A stretch of DNA of 64,000 nucleotides from a bacterium. Its GTDB lineage: Bacteria > Myxococcota_A > Polyangia > Nannocystales > Nannocystaceae. The position numbers were made by a program, and so were the translations under genes. Location: the NCBI GenBank assembly GCA_024742475.1, contig JANSYI010000001.1:1-64000 (forward strand), in the 5' to 3' direction. Under the pieces are notes generated by a model. It made no database searches. It was not told where the DNA came from and was given only the letters and a program-made list of their open reading frames with translations. How positions within the stretch are numbered: position 1 is the first letter of the stretch; every line of letters starts with the position of its first letter. Of this stretch, positions 42,160 through 52,438 are shown in pieces.

Positions 42160-43656
42160 TCAATCGCCCGACACCGGCATGACCGTCTGCACGCCCTCGC
42201 GCACGCCGGTGGGCCAGCGCGAGGTCACCGTCTTGAGCCGCGTGTAGAAGCGGACGCCCTCGGGACCGTAGATGTGGTGGTCCCCAAACAGCGAGGCCTT
42301 CCAGCCCCCGAAGCTGTGGAACGCCACGGGAACCGGAATGGGAACGTTGACGCCGACCATGCCGACCTCGATGCGGTCGACGAACGTTCGGGCGGCATCG
42401 CCATCGCGGGTGAAGACCGCGACGCCGTTGCCGAAGGGGTGGCCGTTGGTCAGCGCCACCGCCTCGTCGAACGACTCCACGCGCACGACACAGAGCACGG
42501 GGCCGAAGATCTCCTCTTGGTAGATCGACATCTGAGGTTTGACGTCGTCGAACACCGTGGGCCCCACGAAGAAGCCCTTGGCGTGACCGGGGACCTCCAC
42601 CCCGCGGCCGTCGAGCCGCAGCGTCGCCCCCTCGGACACGCCCGCGTCGATGTAGCCGCGAACCTTGTTGGCGTGCGCCTGCGTGATGAGCGGGCCCAGG
42701 TCGGCCTGCGCGTCGGTACCCACGCGGACCTTCAGGGCGCCCGCCTTGGCGACCAACCGCTCGACGAGCGTGTCGGCGATGTCGCCCACCGCGACCGCCA
42801 CCGAGATCGCCATGCACCGCTCGCCGGCTGCTCCGAAGGCCGCGCCCACGAGCGCGTCGGTGGCTTGGTCCAGGTCGGCGTCGGGCAGGACGACCAGGTG
42901 GTTCTTCGCCCCGCCGAGCGCCTGAGCCCGGATGCCGCGCCCCGTCGCGCGCGTGTACACGGCCTTGGCGACCGGCGTGGAGCCCACGAAGCTCACCGCC
43001 TGCACCGCGGGCGCGTCGATCAACGCCTCCACCGCGACGCGGTCTCCCTGCACCACGTTGAACGCACCGTCGGGCAGGCCGGCCTCCTTCCAGAGCCTGG
43101 CCATCATCAACGACGCCGACGGGTCTCGCTCCGACGGCTTGAGCACGAACGTGTTGCCACACGCGAGCGCGACCGGAGCCATCCACAGCGGCACCATCGC
43201 GGGAAAGTTGAAGGGCGTGATGCCCGCGACGACGCCCAGGGGCTGCCGCAGGGCGTGCGTGTCGATGCCCGTGCCGACCTGCTGCGAGCTCTCGGCCTTG
43301 AGCAGTTGCGGAATGCCGCAGACGAACTCCACGACCTCGAGCCCGCGCGAGACCTCGGCCCTGGCGTCGCTGAGCACCTTGCCGTGCTCCTCGGTGAGCA
43401 CCGCAGCGATCGCGTCGATGTTGCGTTCGAGCAGCTCGCGGAACCGGAACATCACGCGCGCCCGACGAGGCACCGGCGTGGAGGCCCATCCCCCGAACGC
43501 CGACGACGCCGCCTCGACGGCCTGCTTCACACGATCGGCCGAGGCCACGGCGACCTCGCGGACCACCTCGCCTCGGGCGGGGTCGAACACGGGGAGCGTG
43601 GCCTCGTTCGAATCGACGACCTCTTGCCCGGCAATGAAATGACCGACGACTGGCAC
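42160..43656 (-). CDS. mmsA: CoA-acylating methylmalonate-semialdehyde dehydrogenase
   Basis: The 498-residue protein is a full-length aldehyde dehydrogenase of the MmsA/IolA type. It has [49 protein letters not shown], and catalytic Cys281 in [11 protein letters not shown], which is the family-specific signature. A C-terminal [19 protein letters not shown] is also typical. MmsA oxidises methylmalonate semialdehyde (valine/thymine breakdown) or malonate semialdehyde to propionyl- or acetyl-CoA. No other valine or inositol pathway genes are near. It appears to be transcribed alone, with a 40-base gap to the SnoaL-like gene upstream. Confidence 0.95.
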   Translation of the reverse strand: MPVVGHFIAGQEVVDSNEATLPVFDPARGEVVREVAVASADRVKQAVEAASSAFGGWASTPVPRRARVMFRFRELLERNIDAIAAVLTEEHGKVLSDARAEVSRGLEVVEFVCGIPQLLKAESSQQVGTGIDTHALRQPLGVVAGITPFNFPAMVPLWMAPVALACGNTFVLKPSERDPSASLMMARLWKEAGLPDGAFNVVQGDRVAVEALIDAPAVQAVSFVGSTPVAKAVYTRATGRGIRAQALGGAKNHLVVLPDADLDQATDALVGAAFGAAGERCMAISVAVAVGDIADTLVERLVAKAGALKVRVGTDAQADLGPLITQAHANKVRGYIDAGVSEGATLRLDGRGVEVPGHAKGFFVGPTVFDDVKPQMSIYQEEIFGPVLCVVRVESFDEAVALTNGHPFGNGVAVFTRDGDAARTFVDRIEVGMVGVNVPIPVPVAFHSFGGWKASLFGDHHIYGPEGVRFYTRLKTVTSRWPTGVREGVQTVMPVSGD

Positions 43657-43696
43657 GGATCACCAGTATCAGCCCCACCGGCGGGCGGCAACGCGA

Positions 43697-44068
43697 TTAC
43701 ATGTCGTAGAAGAACTCTTCCTTGACGATCTTGCCGCCCTCGACCGTGAAGACGCCGACCTCGTCCATCTGCATGCGCATCCCGCTGGGCTTGTTGGTGA
43801 TGTCGTACTCGAAGCGAACCGCGAAGCGATCGTCGCCGTGCGGATAGGGACCGTGTACCGCGGCGCTGTGGATCTCGTGGTTCTCCGACCACCACTGGTT
43901 CTTGCCGCGAACGCCCTCGATGCCCTTGGTCACGCGCTCGCCACCTTGCTGAGGCTCCGAGGCTTCGACGCTCTCGATGGTCTCGGCGTACAGCGTGTTG
44001 ATCGACTCGAGGTTCTTGCCCTCTTTGCAGAACGCGACGAGTTGCTGACCGATTTCTTTGGCTGACAT
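43697..44068 (-). CDS. SnoaL-like (NTF2-fold) protein
   Basis: The 123-residue protein shows the alpha+beta cone-fold pattern of SnoaL-like domains: QLVAFCKEGKNLESINTLYA, VTKGIEGVRGKNQWW, FAVRFEYDITNK and VGVFTVEGGKIVKEEFFYDM. Such proteins range from polyketide cyclases to small-molecule-binding or stress-related proteins. The active-site residues are not obvious, so a catalytic role is uncertain. It is 40 bases upstream of mmsA on the same strand and divergent from the kinase-ATPase gene with a 280-base region, in which I see no further gene. Confidence 0.85.
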   Translation of the reverse strand: MSAKEIGQQLVAFCKEGKNLESINTLYAETIESVEASEPQQGGERVTKGIEGVRGKNQWWSENHEIHSAAVHGPYPHGDDRFAVRFEYDITNKPSGMRMQMDEVGVFTVEGGKIVKEEFFYDM

Positions 44069-44348
44069 GCCCGGCAGGCTAGCGAAAACACCCGCATCGG
44101 GATGGCCCCTGGTCGAAGGTCGCGCCGCACGGTCCGGGGACGTTGTTCAACGCAGGTGATGCGGACGTTGGATCCGCCCCTGAAGCGGGGCACGCGGGGG
44201 GATGGGCTCGCACCGGACACGGTTCGCACAGTCCTCGGAGAACGTCCGACAAGCTCCACCGCGCAGCATCTGCCGGTGCTGCGCCCCGCCGTCGCATGTC
44301 GAAACCGCCGCCGCACGCTAGTCTGCTCGCAGTCGAGAGCGCCCCACG

Positions 44349-47300
44349 ATGCCACCCGATCATGCAAGCCCGCCCCTGAACCCCGGCACGGTGCTCGGGG
44401 GTCGGTTCGAGCTGCGCCGCGAGCTGGGCCGCGGCGGGATGGGGATCGTCTACGAAGCCCACGACCGGGTACGGGGCAGCGTGGTCGCTCTCAAGGCGCT
44501 TCGGATTCGCGACGCCGAGTTCCTCTACCTGCTCAAGCGCGAGTTCCGAACGCTCACCAACCTCAGCCACCCCAACCTCGTCACCCTGCACGAGCTCGTG
44601 GTCGACGACGAGCTCGCGTTCCTCACGATGGAGCGGGTCGTGGGCGTGCATTGGCTCGAGTGGGTCCGCCCCGACGGCGTCGTCGACCTCGACAGGCTTC
44701 GGGACGCCCTCGTACAGCTCGTGCACGGGCTGCATCACCTGCACGTGCACGGCCTCGTCCATCGCGACGTCAAGCCCAGCAACGTGCTGATCACCGAGGA
44801 CGGCACGGCGAAGCTGCTCGACTTCGGCCTCGCCTTCACCGCTCGATCTGCGCCCGACCCCTCCGACAGCGTCGTCGTCGGCACGCTCGGGTACCTCTCG
44901 CCCGAGCAGTCCGCCGGCCGCCCCGTCACGGCCGCCTCGGACTTCTTCGCGCTCGGCGTCATGCTCTACGAGGCGCTTGCCGGACGAACGCCCTGGGACG
45001 GAGACGATGCGCGGACGCTGCTCCGGGGTCGCCTCCACGCCGAGCCCTCACTCGTCTTCTCCGAAGGCGGTGCAGATCCCCGGCTCGAAGCGTTGGATCT
45101 GCTGTGTCTCGACCTGCGCCTCCCCGATCCCGACCTCCGCCCATCCTCGTCGGAGGTTCTCAAGCGCCTCGGGGCTGCGGCCTCGAGTCCCGAAGGCGAG
45201 ACCCGTGCGAGCTTCGTCGGCCGCACCGTCGAGCGCAGCCGACTCGCGGCCGCCATCGAAGCGGGGCTCGGCGGGGGAGGCCCCCGACTGCTGCTGGTCG
45301 CCGGCCCCTCGGGCGCAGGCAAGAGCGCGATGGCCCGCGCGCACCTCTCGGCGCTCGAAACCGACGGCCACACCCGCGTGCTGCGCGGACAGTGCTACGA
45401 GCGGGAGACCGTCCGCTACTCGGGCGTCGATGCTCTCGTCGATGCGATGCGCGCCCAGCTGCTGGAGCTCGAACCGGAGGACCTCGAAGCGCTGCTGCCA
45501 CCACGCGCGAGCGCGCTGGCGGTCGTGTTTCCCGTCCTCGAAGACCTCATCGAGCCCGACTCCGAGGCGTTGCCGTCGGACCCGCTCGAGCTTCAGCGCG
45601 CTGCCAGCGACGCGTTTCGCGAGCTCGTGACGCGGCTCGGCCAAGGGCGCCGCCTCGTGCTGTTCATCGACGACCTGCACTGGGGCAGTGACGAGACGAC
45701 ACGACTGCTGCTCGATCTGCTGCTCGCCCCCCACAGCGCGGGCTTCGTGGTCGTGGGCACCTATCGCAGCGAGATGCTCCCGCACTCGGCCAGCCTGACC
45801 GCGCTGCTCGAACGAGCCACCGATCGAGGTGAGTCGTGGCAGCTGTCGCTGGGCCCGCTGCCCTACGAGGAGGCGCGGCGCCTCGCCGCCACGCGCTTGG
45901 GCATGACGACACCCGATCGACTCTGTGGTCTCGTCGCCCGGGAGTCCGGGGGCAACCCGCTCTTCGTCGAGGAACTCGCCCGCCACGCGGCGAGCTTCGA
46001 GTCGGTCCAGGGCGCCGGGCGCCTCGGCCTCGAGGCGATGACCCAAGCGCGCGTGCGGGCGCTGCCACGCGCGGCGCGAGAGCTGCTGTTTGCGCTCGCG
46101 GTCGCCCGTGGCCCACTCGCTCAGGGCGTCGCCATCGAAGCGGCCCACTCGCCGCCCGACGCCAACGAGCGCATCGCCGAACTGCGCGCCCAGCACTTCG
46201 TGCGAACCTTCGGACCGAGCCTCGCCGACGCGTTCGAGGTCTATCACGGGCGCGTACGCACCGCGGTGCTGCAGCTGATGAGCGACACGCAGCGGGTCGC
46301 GCAACACCTCGCCCTGGCCACGGCGCTCGAACGATCCGACGCAGACCCCGAGACGCTCGCGTTTCACTTTGCACGCAGCGGGCGGACCGACGCCGCAGTC
46401 CGGTACCTGCGTCGCGCGTCCCGACTGGCCGCGAGCGCCCTCGCCTTCCGGCGCGCGGCCGACCTCGCGCGGCAGGCTCTCGATCTCCTGGGCGACGACG
46501 ACGACCTCGCGCTGCGCATCGAGCTCGAGTCCGAGCTCGGCGACGCGCTGGGCAACGACGGACGTGGCGCCGATGCAGCCGAGGCGTACCTCCGCGCCGC
46601 CGCGGCCTCGGCCGACGACGCGCTCGAGCTGCGTCGCCGCGCCGCCGAGCAGTACCTGCGAAGCGGACACGCAGCCGAAGGCCTCCCCCTGCTCACCGAG
46701 GTGCTCGAGGCCGTGGGTCTCGGACTCGCACGAAACTCGCGCAGAGCGATCGGGTCGTGGCTGCTCCAGCGGGCCTCCATCGCGCTCAGCGGCACCGGGT
46801 TCAAGCCGAACGCCGAGCACGCCCTCGACGCCCGCTCGCTCGTCCGCGTCGACATCTGCTGGACCGCGGCCACGGGATTGCCCACCGTCGACGTGCTGCT
46901 CGGCCAAGACATGCAGGCACGCCACCTTCGGCTCGCCCTGCAGCTCGGCGAACCACGACGCGTCGCCCGAGCGCTCAGCCTCGAGATCCTCTACGGAGCC
47001 ACGTCGGGTTCACGCAATGCCGAGCGGGTCGACGAGCTCGTCGAGCGCGTGGCGAAGATCGCCGACGACGTCGCGACCCCCCACATCGATGGCCTGCTCG
47101 CCCTCGCCTCGGGTGCCGCGTGCGTGTACCGCGGAGAGTTCCCCGGCGCGCTCGAGCGGCTGTCTCGCGCGGAGGCGACGTTCCGAAACCACTGCTCGGG
47201 CGCGGCCTGGGAGCTGGCGTTCACCAACACGTTCGACGTCCTCGCGCGCCTCTACCTCGGGGACTTCGCCCGGCTCGTCACTACGCTCGAGCTCGCCACT

Positions 47301-47984
47301 CGCGATGCCCGTGCGCGCGACGACCTGATGACCATGCTGATGGTGCGCATCGGCTACGACTACCTGCGCTACCTCATCGCCGACCGACCGGACCAGGCGC
47401 GGGCGCAGCTCGAGGCCGCGGCGCGGTGGCGACCCGAGGAGGCGTCCTCCCCGACGTACCGCTATACGATGCTGATGGCTCTGGGCCGGATCGAACGCTA
47501 CGCCGGACGCCATGCCCAGGCATACGCGTGCTTCGTCGAGCATCACGGAGCGGTCCGGCAGTCGATGATGCTCACCAAGCAGCCGTTCTTGCTGTTCTTC
47601 TCGATCGAGCGCAGCAGCGGCGCGCTTTGGGCCGCCCGCGCCGCCTCCGGGCACGCGCGCGCCAAGCTGCTGACCGTGGCCCGCAAGGACATCGCGAAGA
47701 TCCGCGGCGAGAGGGTGCCGTGGGGCGACGCGTTCGTGTCCCTGCTCGAGGCCAGCCTGTTCGCGGCCGAGGGCCGAGTCGAAGACGCCCGGGCCAGCCT
47801 GGTGACGGCGGCCCAGCGCGCGGACGCCTGCAGCATGCGCCTGTACGCAAGCTCGGCGCGCGTTCGCCTCGACCAGCTCGAAGGCCGCGCCGACCATGAC
47901 CTCTCCGCGTTCGAGGCCGAGGGCGTCGGCGCTCCCCAGCGCATGGTCGACATGCACGCTCCGCCCGTGCTCGGCTGGAGCTGA
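44349..47984 (+). CDS. Ser/Thr protein kinase with STAND-like ATPase and TPR-like C-terminal regions
   Basis: The 1211-residue protein starts with a Hanks-type kinase (15-275): GRGGMG loop, Lys49 in VALKAL, catalytic HRDVKPSN (Asp140) and DFGLAF at 158, with SPEQ in the APE position. An AAA ATPase follows (about 288-550) with FVGRTVERSRL, P-loop GPSGAGKS (319-326) and Walker B VLFIDDLHWGSD. About 650 residues of helical repeats (TPR-like) follow, which may bind partners. No GAF-histidine kinase tail is present, unlike many large myxobacterial kinases. It probably integrates signals and phosphorylates unknown targets. Confidence 0.93.
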   Translation: MPPDHASPPLNPGTVLGGRFELRRELGRGGMGIVYEAHDRVRGSVVALKALRIRDAEFLYLLKREFRTLTNLSHPNLVTLHELVVDDELAFLTMERVVGVHWLEWVRPDGVVDLDRLRDALVQLVHGLHHLHVHGLVHRDVKPSNVLITEDGTAKLLDFGLAFTARSAPDPSDSVVVGTLGYLSPEQSAGRPVTAASDFFALGVMLYEALAGRTPWDGDDARTLLRGRLHAEPSLVFSEGGADPRLEALDLLCLDLRLPDPDLRPSSSEVLKRLGAAASSPEGETRASFVGRTVERSRLAAAIEAGLGGGGPRLLLVAGPSGAGKSAMARAHLSALETDGHTRVLRGQCYERETVRYSGVDALVDAMRAQLLELEPEDLEALLPPRASALAVVFPVLEDLIEPDSEALPSDPLELQRAASDAFRELVTRLGQGRRLVLFIDDLHWGSDETTRLLLDLLLAPHSAGFVVVGTYRSEMLPHSASLTALLERATDRGESWQLSLGPLPYEEARRLAATRLGMTTPDRLCGLVARESGGNPLFVEELARHAASFESVQGAGRLGLEAMTQARVRALPRAARELLFALAVARGPLAQGVAIEAAHSPPDANERIAELRAQHFVRTFGPSLADAFEVYHGRVRTAVLQLMSDTQRVAQHLALATALERSDADPETLAFHFARSGRTDAAVRYLRRASRLAASALAFRRAADLARQALDLLGDDDDLALRIELESELGDALGNDGRGADAAEAYLRAAAASADDALELRRRAAEQYLRSGHAAEGLPLLTEVLEAVGLGLARNSRRAIGSWLLQRASIALSGTGFKPNAEHALDARSLVRVDICWTAATGLPTVDVLLGQDMQARHLRLALQLGEPRRVARALSLEILYGATSGSRNAERVDELVERVAKIADDVATPHIDGLLALASGAACVYRGEFPGALERLSRAEATFRNHCSGAAWELAFTNTFDVLARLYLGDFARLVTTLELATRDARARDDLMTMLMVRIGYDYLRYLIADRPDQARAQLEAAARWRPEEASSPTYRYTMLMALGRIERYAGRHAQAYACFVEHHGAVRQSMMLTKQPFLLFFSIERSSGALWAARAASGHARAKLLTVARKDIAKIRGERVPWGDAFVSLLEASLFAAEGRVEDARASLVTAAQRADACSMRLYASSARVRLDQLEGRADHDLSAFEAEGVGAPQRMVDMHAPPVLGWS

Positions 47985-47989
47985 AGGCG

Positions 47990-49420
47990 TCAGAGCGACA
48001 GCGGGGTCAGCGTGCCGTCGGCTTGCAGCATCCACTGCGGCCGGAGCACGACGTCGGTGCCCAGAGCGCCCGCCGACCCATCGCCCGGTCCGACGAGGCC
48101 CTGGGGCGGGAGCGCCCACGCATCGGCGGCGAGCTCGTTGGCCTCATAGAAGCCCAGATCGCCCATCGAGCCGATCGTCAGCACGCTCATCGGCGCGACC
48201 TCGCCCGGGCCACCGAGGCGGGGGCTCATCAGCTCGTCGACCACGATCGACTCCCGCCAGTGGCTGTCGGACGAGCCGGGTTGGGCGTTGTTCTCGACCG
48301 GCACGACGTTCCCCGCGAACGGCTGGCCGCCGAGAAGCTCGAAGAAGACGTCGGTCGCCCGCAACCCAGTGAAGAAGGTGTCGGCGCCCTGGTTGTTGGG
48401 AATGCTCGGGTTTTCGAGCAACCCGACGAAGTCCCACAGCGACCCGACCCCCAAGACATGCCCCATCTCGTGCAGGATCACGGTCTCGAGCGATCCCGAG
48501 GCCTCGAGCTCTCCGAGGTCGAAGGTGTCGAAGGTCATCACGCCGAGGTACGGCGACAGGTCGTCTCGCAGCGCGCACGGGCCCGCTTGGCCCAGGATGT
48601 TGCCGTTCTCGCCACCGGGCCCATCGATCTCTTGGAGCTGCACGAAGATGTGCACGCCGGTGATCGACACTTGGTCTCCGTCGAACCCGACGCCGCATTG
48701 CGAGGCGAGCGCGCCAAGGTTGCCGGTGATCGTGGGCAATGCGTTGATGAGCGCGCCCTGCCACCGCAGTCGGGCGACCTCGAAGGCCTCGAACTGCGCG
48801 TCGGTCGGCGGGTTGACGTAGTGAAGCACGATCTCGAAGTCGGAGATCGTGCGCCCCGTGAAGTCGACCGGAGTCAGCTCGGGCTGGCTGGGGACGGCGG
48901 CCCGCACGAAGTACGTGCCGTCCATCTTGCCGAGCGTCCAGCTCTGTGCCGTGGCGATGCCGTTGGCGTCGGTGACCCCCTCCACCACGCCGACCTGACC
49001 GCCCACGGTGCCCGCCGTGGCAAAGGAGACGGGCACGCCCGACACGGGCGCACCCGCGGAGCTGACGCGCACGGCAGGAGGCTGGTCGATGACGTCGCCG
49101 GCGAGCGCCGACTGGTCCACGGGGACGACCGCCTCGATTGCGTCGACGAGCGCATCGACACAAAACCCGTCGCGCGGCACCTGCCCGGCCGGGCACGGGC
49201 AGCTCCCGGCGCCCGGTACACAGCCCATGTCCAATCCGCCCGGGTTGCCCGAGCTCGACTCGAAGGTGTCGGTGAAGTCGCCGGCGCTGTCGGTGGCGTC
49301 GGTGTCGGTCGAGGGCCCGTCGGTGTCGAGCACGAGCCCCGCATCGTCGAGGACCAGGCGCTCCGTGCACCCAGCCATCGCGAGGACGAAAACTCCCAAA
49401 GCCAATCGCGAACCCGTCAC
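47990..49420 (-). CDS. leishmanolysin-like zinc metalloprotease lipoprotein
   Basis: From GTG 49420 the precursor has 476 residues, with signal LALGVFVLAMAGC (Cys18). A Ser/Thr/Asp linker and a small Cys segment (CVPGAGSCPCPAGQV) follow. A Big_1-like beta domain (VRVSSAGAPVSGVPVSFATA) precedes the protease region, where VILHEMGHVLGVGSLW carries the zincin HExxH and VDELMSPRLGG is the downstream Met-turn. This is the leishmanolysin-related M8-like layout seen in bacterial exported proteins. GTG 49420 is the only start that keeps a signal peptide. Five bases separate its stop from the convergent kinase gene. Confidence 0.85.
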   Translation of the reverse strand: MTGSRLALGVFVLAMAGCTERLVLDDAGLVLDTDGPSTDTDATDSAGDFTDTFESSSGNPGGLDMGCVPGAGSCPCPAGQVPRDGFCVDALVDAIEAVVPVDQSALAGDVIDQPPAVRVSSAGAPVSGVPVSFATAGTVGGQVGVVEGVTDANGIATAQSWTLGKMDGTYFVRAAVPSQPELTPVDFTGRTISDFEIVLHYVNPPTDAQFEAFEVARLRWQGALINALPTITGNLGALASQCGVGFDGDQVSITGVHIFVQLQEIDGPGGENGNILGQAGPCALRDDLSPYLGVMTFDTFDLGELEASGSLETVILHEMGHVLGVGSLWDFVGLLENPSIPNNQGADTFFTGLRATDVFFELLGGQPFAGNVVPVENNAQPGSSDSHWRESIVVDELMSPRLGGPGEVAPMSVLTIGSMGDLGFYEANELAADAWALPPQGLVGPGDGSAGALGTDVVLRPQWMLQADGTLTPLSL

Positions 49421-49584
49421 ACCTGCATGGTGACCGGTCTGACGCGGAACGCACAAGGCCCGCCAATCCCGATCGACCGGGCGAACTTTTTTTTCACGGT
49501 TCTCGCGCGGCGTAGCGACTGACGACGGGCTGGGGAGATCCGCCCACGACGCCCCGGGCGCCTCCCGCGACGGCAGCGCCGAGA

Positions 49585-49600
49585 TTAAGCTGCCGCTTAA
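49585..49600. promoter_or_regulatory. perfect inverted repeat just upstream of the 49625 gene
   Basis: TTAAGCTGCCGCTTAA has 6-bp perfect arms and a 4-base centre, ending 24 bases before ATG 49625. Its position and AT-rich arms in a GC-rich genome suggest a regulator site, possibly for the adjacent winged-helix protein at 50148. Confidence 0.4.
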
Positions 49601-49624
49601 GCGCGTCCGTGGTCTGCTGAGCCC

Positions 49625-50140
49625 ATGCAGCGCATCTTCGTCGTCCTCGCGTTCATGGCGGGTTGTGGGCCCTCGGTCGAGGATGAGCCCCCTCAGGACG
49701 AGCCCGCGTGCGATCCGTGGGCGGAGGTCTGCGTCCTGAACATGGCGCCATCGGTCGGCACGAGCGTCGGTGTAGACCTCGCCCGCGCGGAGACTGGGGA
49801 CGAGGCCTCCTACTACGACACGGGCCTGGCATGCGGGCTTTCGCGGTACCTCGTCTTGGGGACGTTCGAGTCCGACTACGAGCTGTGCGTCCTCCCCGAT
49901 CCCGTCGATGACCTCGAAGACATCGACGTGACGGTTTGCCAGCCGTGCGTCGACAACGAGATCGGGTGCTGGACGTCCGTCGCTTACTTCGGCCTGTGGG
50001 GTTCCCCTCCAGACGCCTTCGTCGGTCGAGCGATCGTCGCGAGGTCTGGCGAGGGCGACCTGTATCGCATCCGCGTGCTGCACGACGACGCCTCGGTCGA
50101 ACCCGCCAGCCTCACGATCGAATACGAAGGTGTGATGTAG
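49625..50140 (+). CDS. small Cys-containing lipoprotein
   Basis: The 171-residue precursor starts MQRIFVVLAFMAGC (Cys14). The mature part contains three pairs of cysteines (ACDPWAEVC, CQPCVDNEIGC) and beta strands such as RYLVLGTFESDYELCVLPD. I recognise no family. ATG 49625 lies 24 bases after a palindrome, and the next gene starts eight bases after the stop, so the pair are probably co-transcribed with the ATPase-TPR regulator. Lipoprotein and regulator may belong to the same response. Confidence 0.75.
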   Translation: MQRIFVVLAFMAGCGPSVEDEPPQDEPACDPWAEVCVLNMAPSVGTSVGVDLARAETGDEASYYDTGLACGLSRYLVLGTFESDYELCVLPDPVDDLEDIDVTVCQPCVDNEIGCWTSVAYFGLWGSPPDAFVGRAIVARSGEGDLYRIRVLHDDASVEPASLTIEYEGVM

Positions 50141-50147
50141 TCGCGCG

Positions 50148-52379
50148 ATGCTCGGACCGCACGAGCTCGTCCCGCCGCTGTCACCGTGGATTGGACGCCG
50201 CGACGACGTCGACCGCGTGGTGACCGCGCTGCGAGAGCACCGCCTCGTCGCGATCGTCGGCGCCGTCGGAGCGGGCAAATCTCGGCTCGCTCGCGAGGTC
50301 GCGGCCGAGGTGGGCGGCCCGGCGCTGCATCTGCACGTAGGTTCGACCGATACGGAGACCGAGCTCGAGCGCCGGCTGGTCGGGCTGCAGGGGCCGGACG
50401 ACGCCCTCGTGGTGGTAGACGCGGCGGAGAACGCCTTGCAGGCCGTAGGCTCCGTCGTGCCGCGATGGCTGGGAGTCTCGCCGCAGCGCCGCGCACTGGT
50501 GACCAGTCGAGCGACGCCCGCGTTCGCCCATGCTCAGGCGGCGATACGTCGGATTCGCCCCTGGTCGTGCGACGACGCGTGGGCGCTGTTCGAGCAGCGG
50601 GTCCGCGACGCGGGATGCTCCGCGCCGATGCAGACCCTGCGCGATGCGGTACGCGGTCGCATGGAGAGCCTCGGGCGAACGCCGCTGGCAATCGAGTGCC
50701 TGGCCAGGAGGGTGGGCACGCTGGGTCGCATGGTGGCGCTCGAGACCGCCGAGCAGCGGCTTTCGCTGCCGATGCCTTCGGGCTCGCTACGCGCCCACCT
50801 TCGCGGTGCCTGGCTCGCGCTGCCCGAGGCCGTTCGACAGACGCTGGCGGCGTTGGCCTCCTTCGCGACGGCAATCTCCGGGGAGGACGCGCTCGCCGTG
50901 GCCCGAGCCGACGACGAAGCGCTCGAGAACCTCGTGATGCACGGTGCGGCGCGGCCAACCCTTGAAGGCGTCATCATCGAGCCCCTCCTGCGCGACTACG
51001 CCTCGATCCACGCGCACGACGCAGCAGCGACGCAGCGCCACCGGCAGCTGCTGCGCAGACGGTTGAAGGAGGGCGTGTTCGTTCGATGGCAGGAGCTCGT
51101 GCGCGCGGCATCCTTCGCGGACGACCCCGCCGACGCGCTGGAGCTGTGGAGCGCCGCGGTTCCCTCACTACGCTACGAGGGGTCAGCGGCTGCCGCCCTG
51201 GCCCAGTACGAACGACAATGGCCCCCCGACCCCAGCCCGCAGCATCACCTCGCGCGCGGAGAGCTGGCGCGCATCACCGGTGACCTCGAATCCAGCGATC
51301 ACCACCTTCGCCTGGGGCTCGAGACGGTGCCAACGTCCGACACGGCGACGTGGGCATCGCTGTCCTGCGCGCTCGCGACGCTGTGCCGACACAGCGGTCG
51401 AGTCGACGAGGCGCGCGCGAGATACCTCGAACTTCTCGCCCTCGACTCGACCCCCCCGGCCACACGCGCCCTCACGCACGAGCAACTCGGCGGGCTGGAG
51501 TTCGAGCGGGGCGACCTCACCACACCGCACTTGCGGATGGCGCTCGAAGCCCATGAGGCGCTGGGCGACTCGGCGGGGGCCGCACGCGTCGAGCACACGC
51601 TGGGTGTGCTCGAGCAGGAGCGCGGGTCGTTCGACATCGCCGAGCAGGCGTTCACCAATGCAATCGGTCGGCACGAAGACGGCGGAGCCACACGCTTCGC
51701 CGCCATCGCCCGCTTCGACCTCGCGGCCCTCCACCTCGAACGGGGTCGCGTTCAGATCGCCAGCGCCCAGCTTCGGCGAGCGAGGGTCGCCCTGGACGAG
51801 TTCGGGGATCGGCGCCAGGTTGCGCTGTGCTGCGCACTCCTGGCCGTCTGTGCCCACGCCGACGGCGACCTCGTCACCGCGCAGAGCGAGCTTCGGTCAG
51901 CGCGGCGATACGTCGACCCGGCGGACACATCGATGCGCACGGTGCTCGACATTCACGATGCCCATGTCCGAGACGCGCCCCCTCCGACCTCGCCCCCCCA
52001 ATCCGACGAGGGCCGCTACGCCCTGCGCTTGCTCGAGCGTCTCCGAGAACGACGTAAGCGCAGGGTCATCGTGGACGTTTCCGCGGGACTGGTCGAGCAT
52101 CCAACGCTCGGGCGATGCCATGTCCGCAGCGAAGCCGCGCGGCGCATTCTCGCCACCCTCGTCGCCGCGTTCGAGACGTCCCCACGGCCACATGTGAGTC
52201 GCGACTCGCTGATCCTCGCCGGGTGGCCAGACGCCCGGCGCATCGACGCCTCGGCGCGCAACCGTCTCAACGTCGAACTGTCGAGGCTGCGCAAGGCCGG
52301 CCTCGCCGAGCAGCTGATGCGCGAGGACGAGGGCTACAGGCTCGCCGGACCGCTGCGCGTCGTCACGGCCGAAGGGTAG
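50148..52379 (+). CDS. ATPase-TPR regulator with C-terminal winged-helix domain
   Basis: The 743-residue protein starts with a STAND-like NTPase: GRRDDVDRVVTALREHRLVA and the P-loop GAVGAGKS (38-45), and then several TPR-like helix pairs (ALFEQRVRDAG, ALEAHEALGDSAGAARVEHT, FTNAIGRHEDGGATRFAAIA). The last 90 residues look like a winged helix of the OmpR/PhoB type: RRILATLVAAFETSP, DSLILAGWPDARRIDASARN, RLNVELSRLRKAG and DEGYRLAGP. AfsR/SARP-type regulators place this domain at the N-terminus, so the order is reversed here. It is likely a transcription factor acting on its upstream neighbour. Confidence 0.85.
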   Translation: MLGPHELVPPLSPWIGRRDDVDRVVTALREHRLVAIVGAVGAGKSRLAREVAAEVGGPALHLHVGSTDTETELERRLVGLQGPDDALVVVDAAENALQAVGSVVPRWLGVSPQRRALVTSRATPAFAHAQAAIRRIRPWSCDDAWALFEQRVRDAGCSAPMQTLRDAVRGRMESLGRTPLAIECLARRVGTLGRMVALETAEQRLSLPMPSGSLRAHLRGAWLALPEAVRQTLAALASFATAISGEDALAVARADDEALENLVMHGAARPTLEGVIIEPLLRDYASIHAHDAAATQRHRQLLRRRLKEGVFVRWQELVRAASFADDPADALELWSAAVPSLRYEGSAAAALAQYERQWPPDPSPQHHLARGELARITGDLESSDHHLRLGLETVPTSDTATWASLSCALATLCRHSGRVDEARARYLELLALDSTPPATRALTHEQLGGLEFERGDLTTPHLRMALEAHEALGDSAGAARVEHTLGVLEQERGSFDIAEQAFTNAIGRHEDGGATRFAAIARFDLAALHLERGRVQIASAQLRRARVALDEFGDRRQVALCCALLAVCAHADGDLVTAQSELRSARRYVDPADTSMRTVLDIHDAHVRDAPPPTSPPQSDEGRYALRLLERLRERRKRRVIVDVSAGLVEHPTLGRCHVRSEAARRILATLVAAFETSPRPHVSRDSLILAGWPDARRIDASARNRLNVELSRLRKAGLAEQLMREDEGYRLAGPLRVVTAEG

Positions 52380-52438
52380 CGCGAGCCGATCGCCGCCTGG
52401 TCGTCCAGCAACGCGCCGATTCCTCGGCGAGTTCCGCT

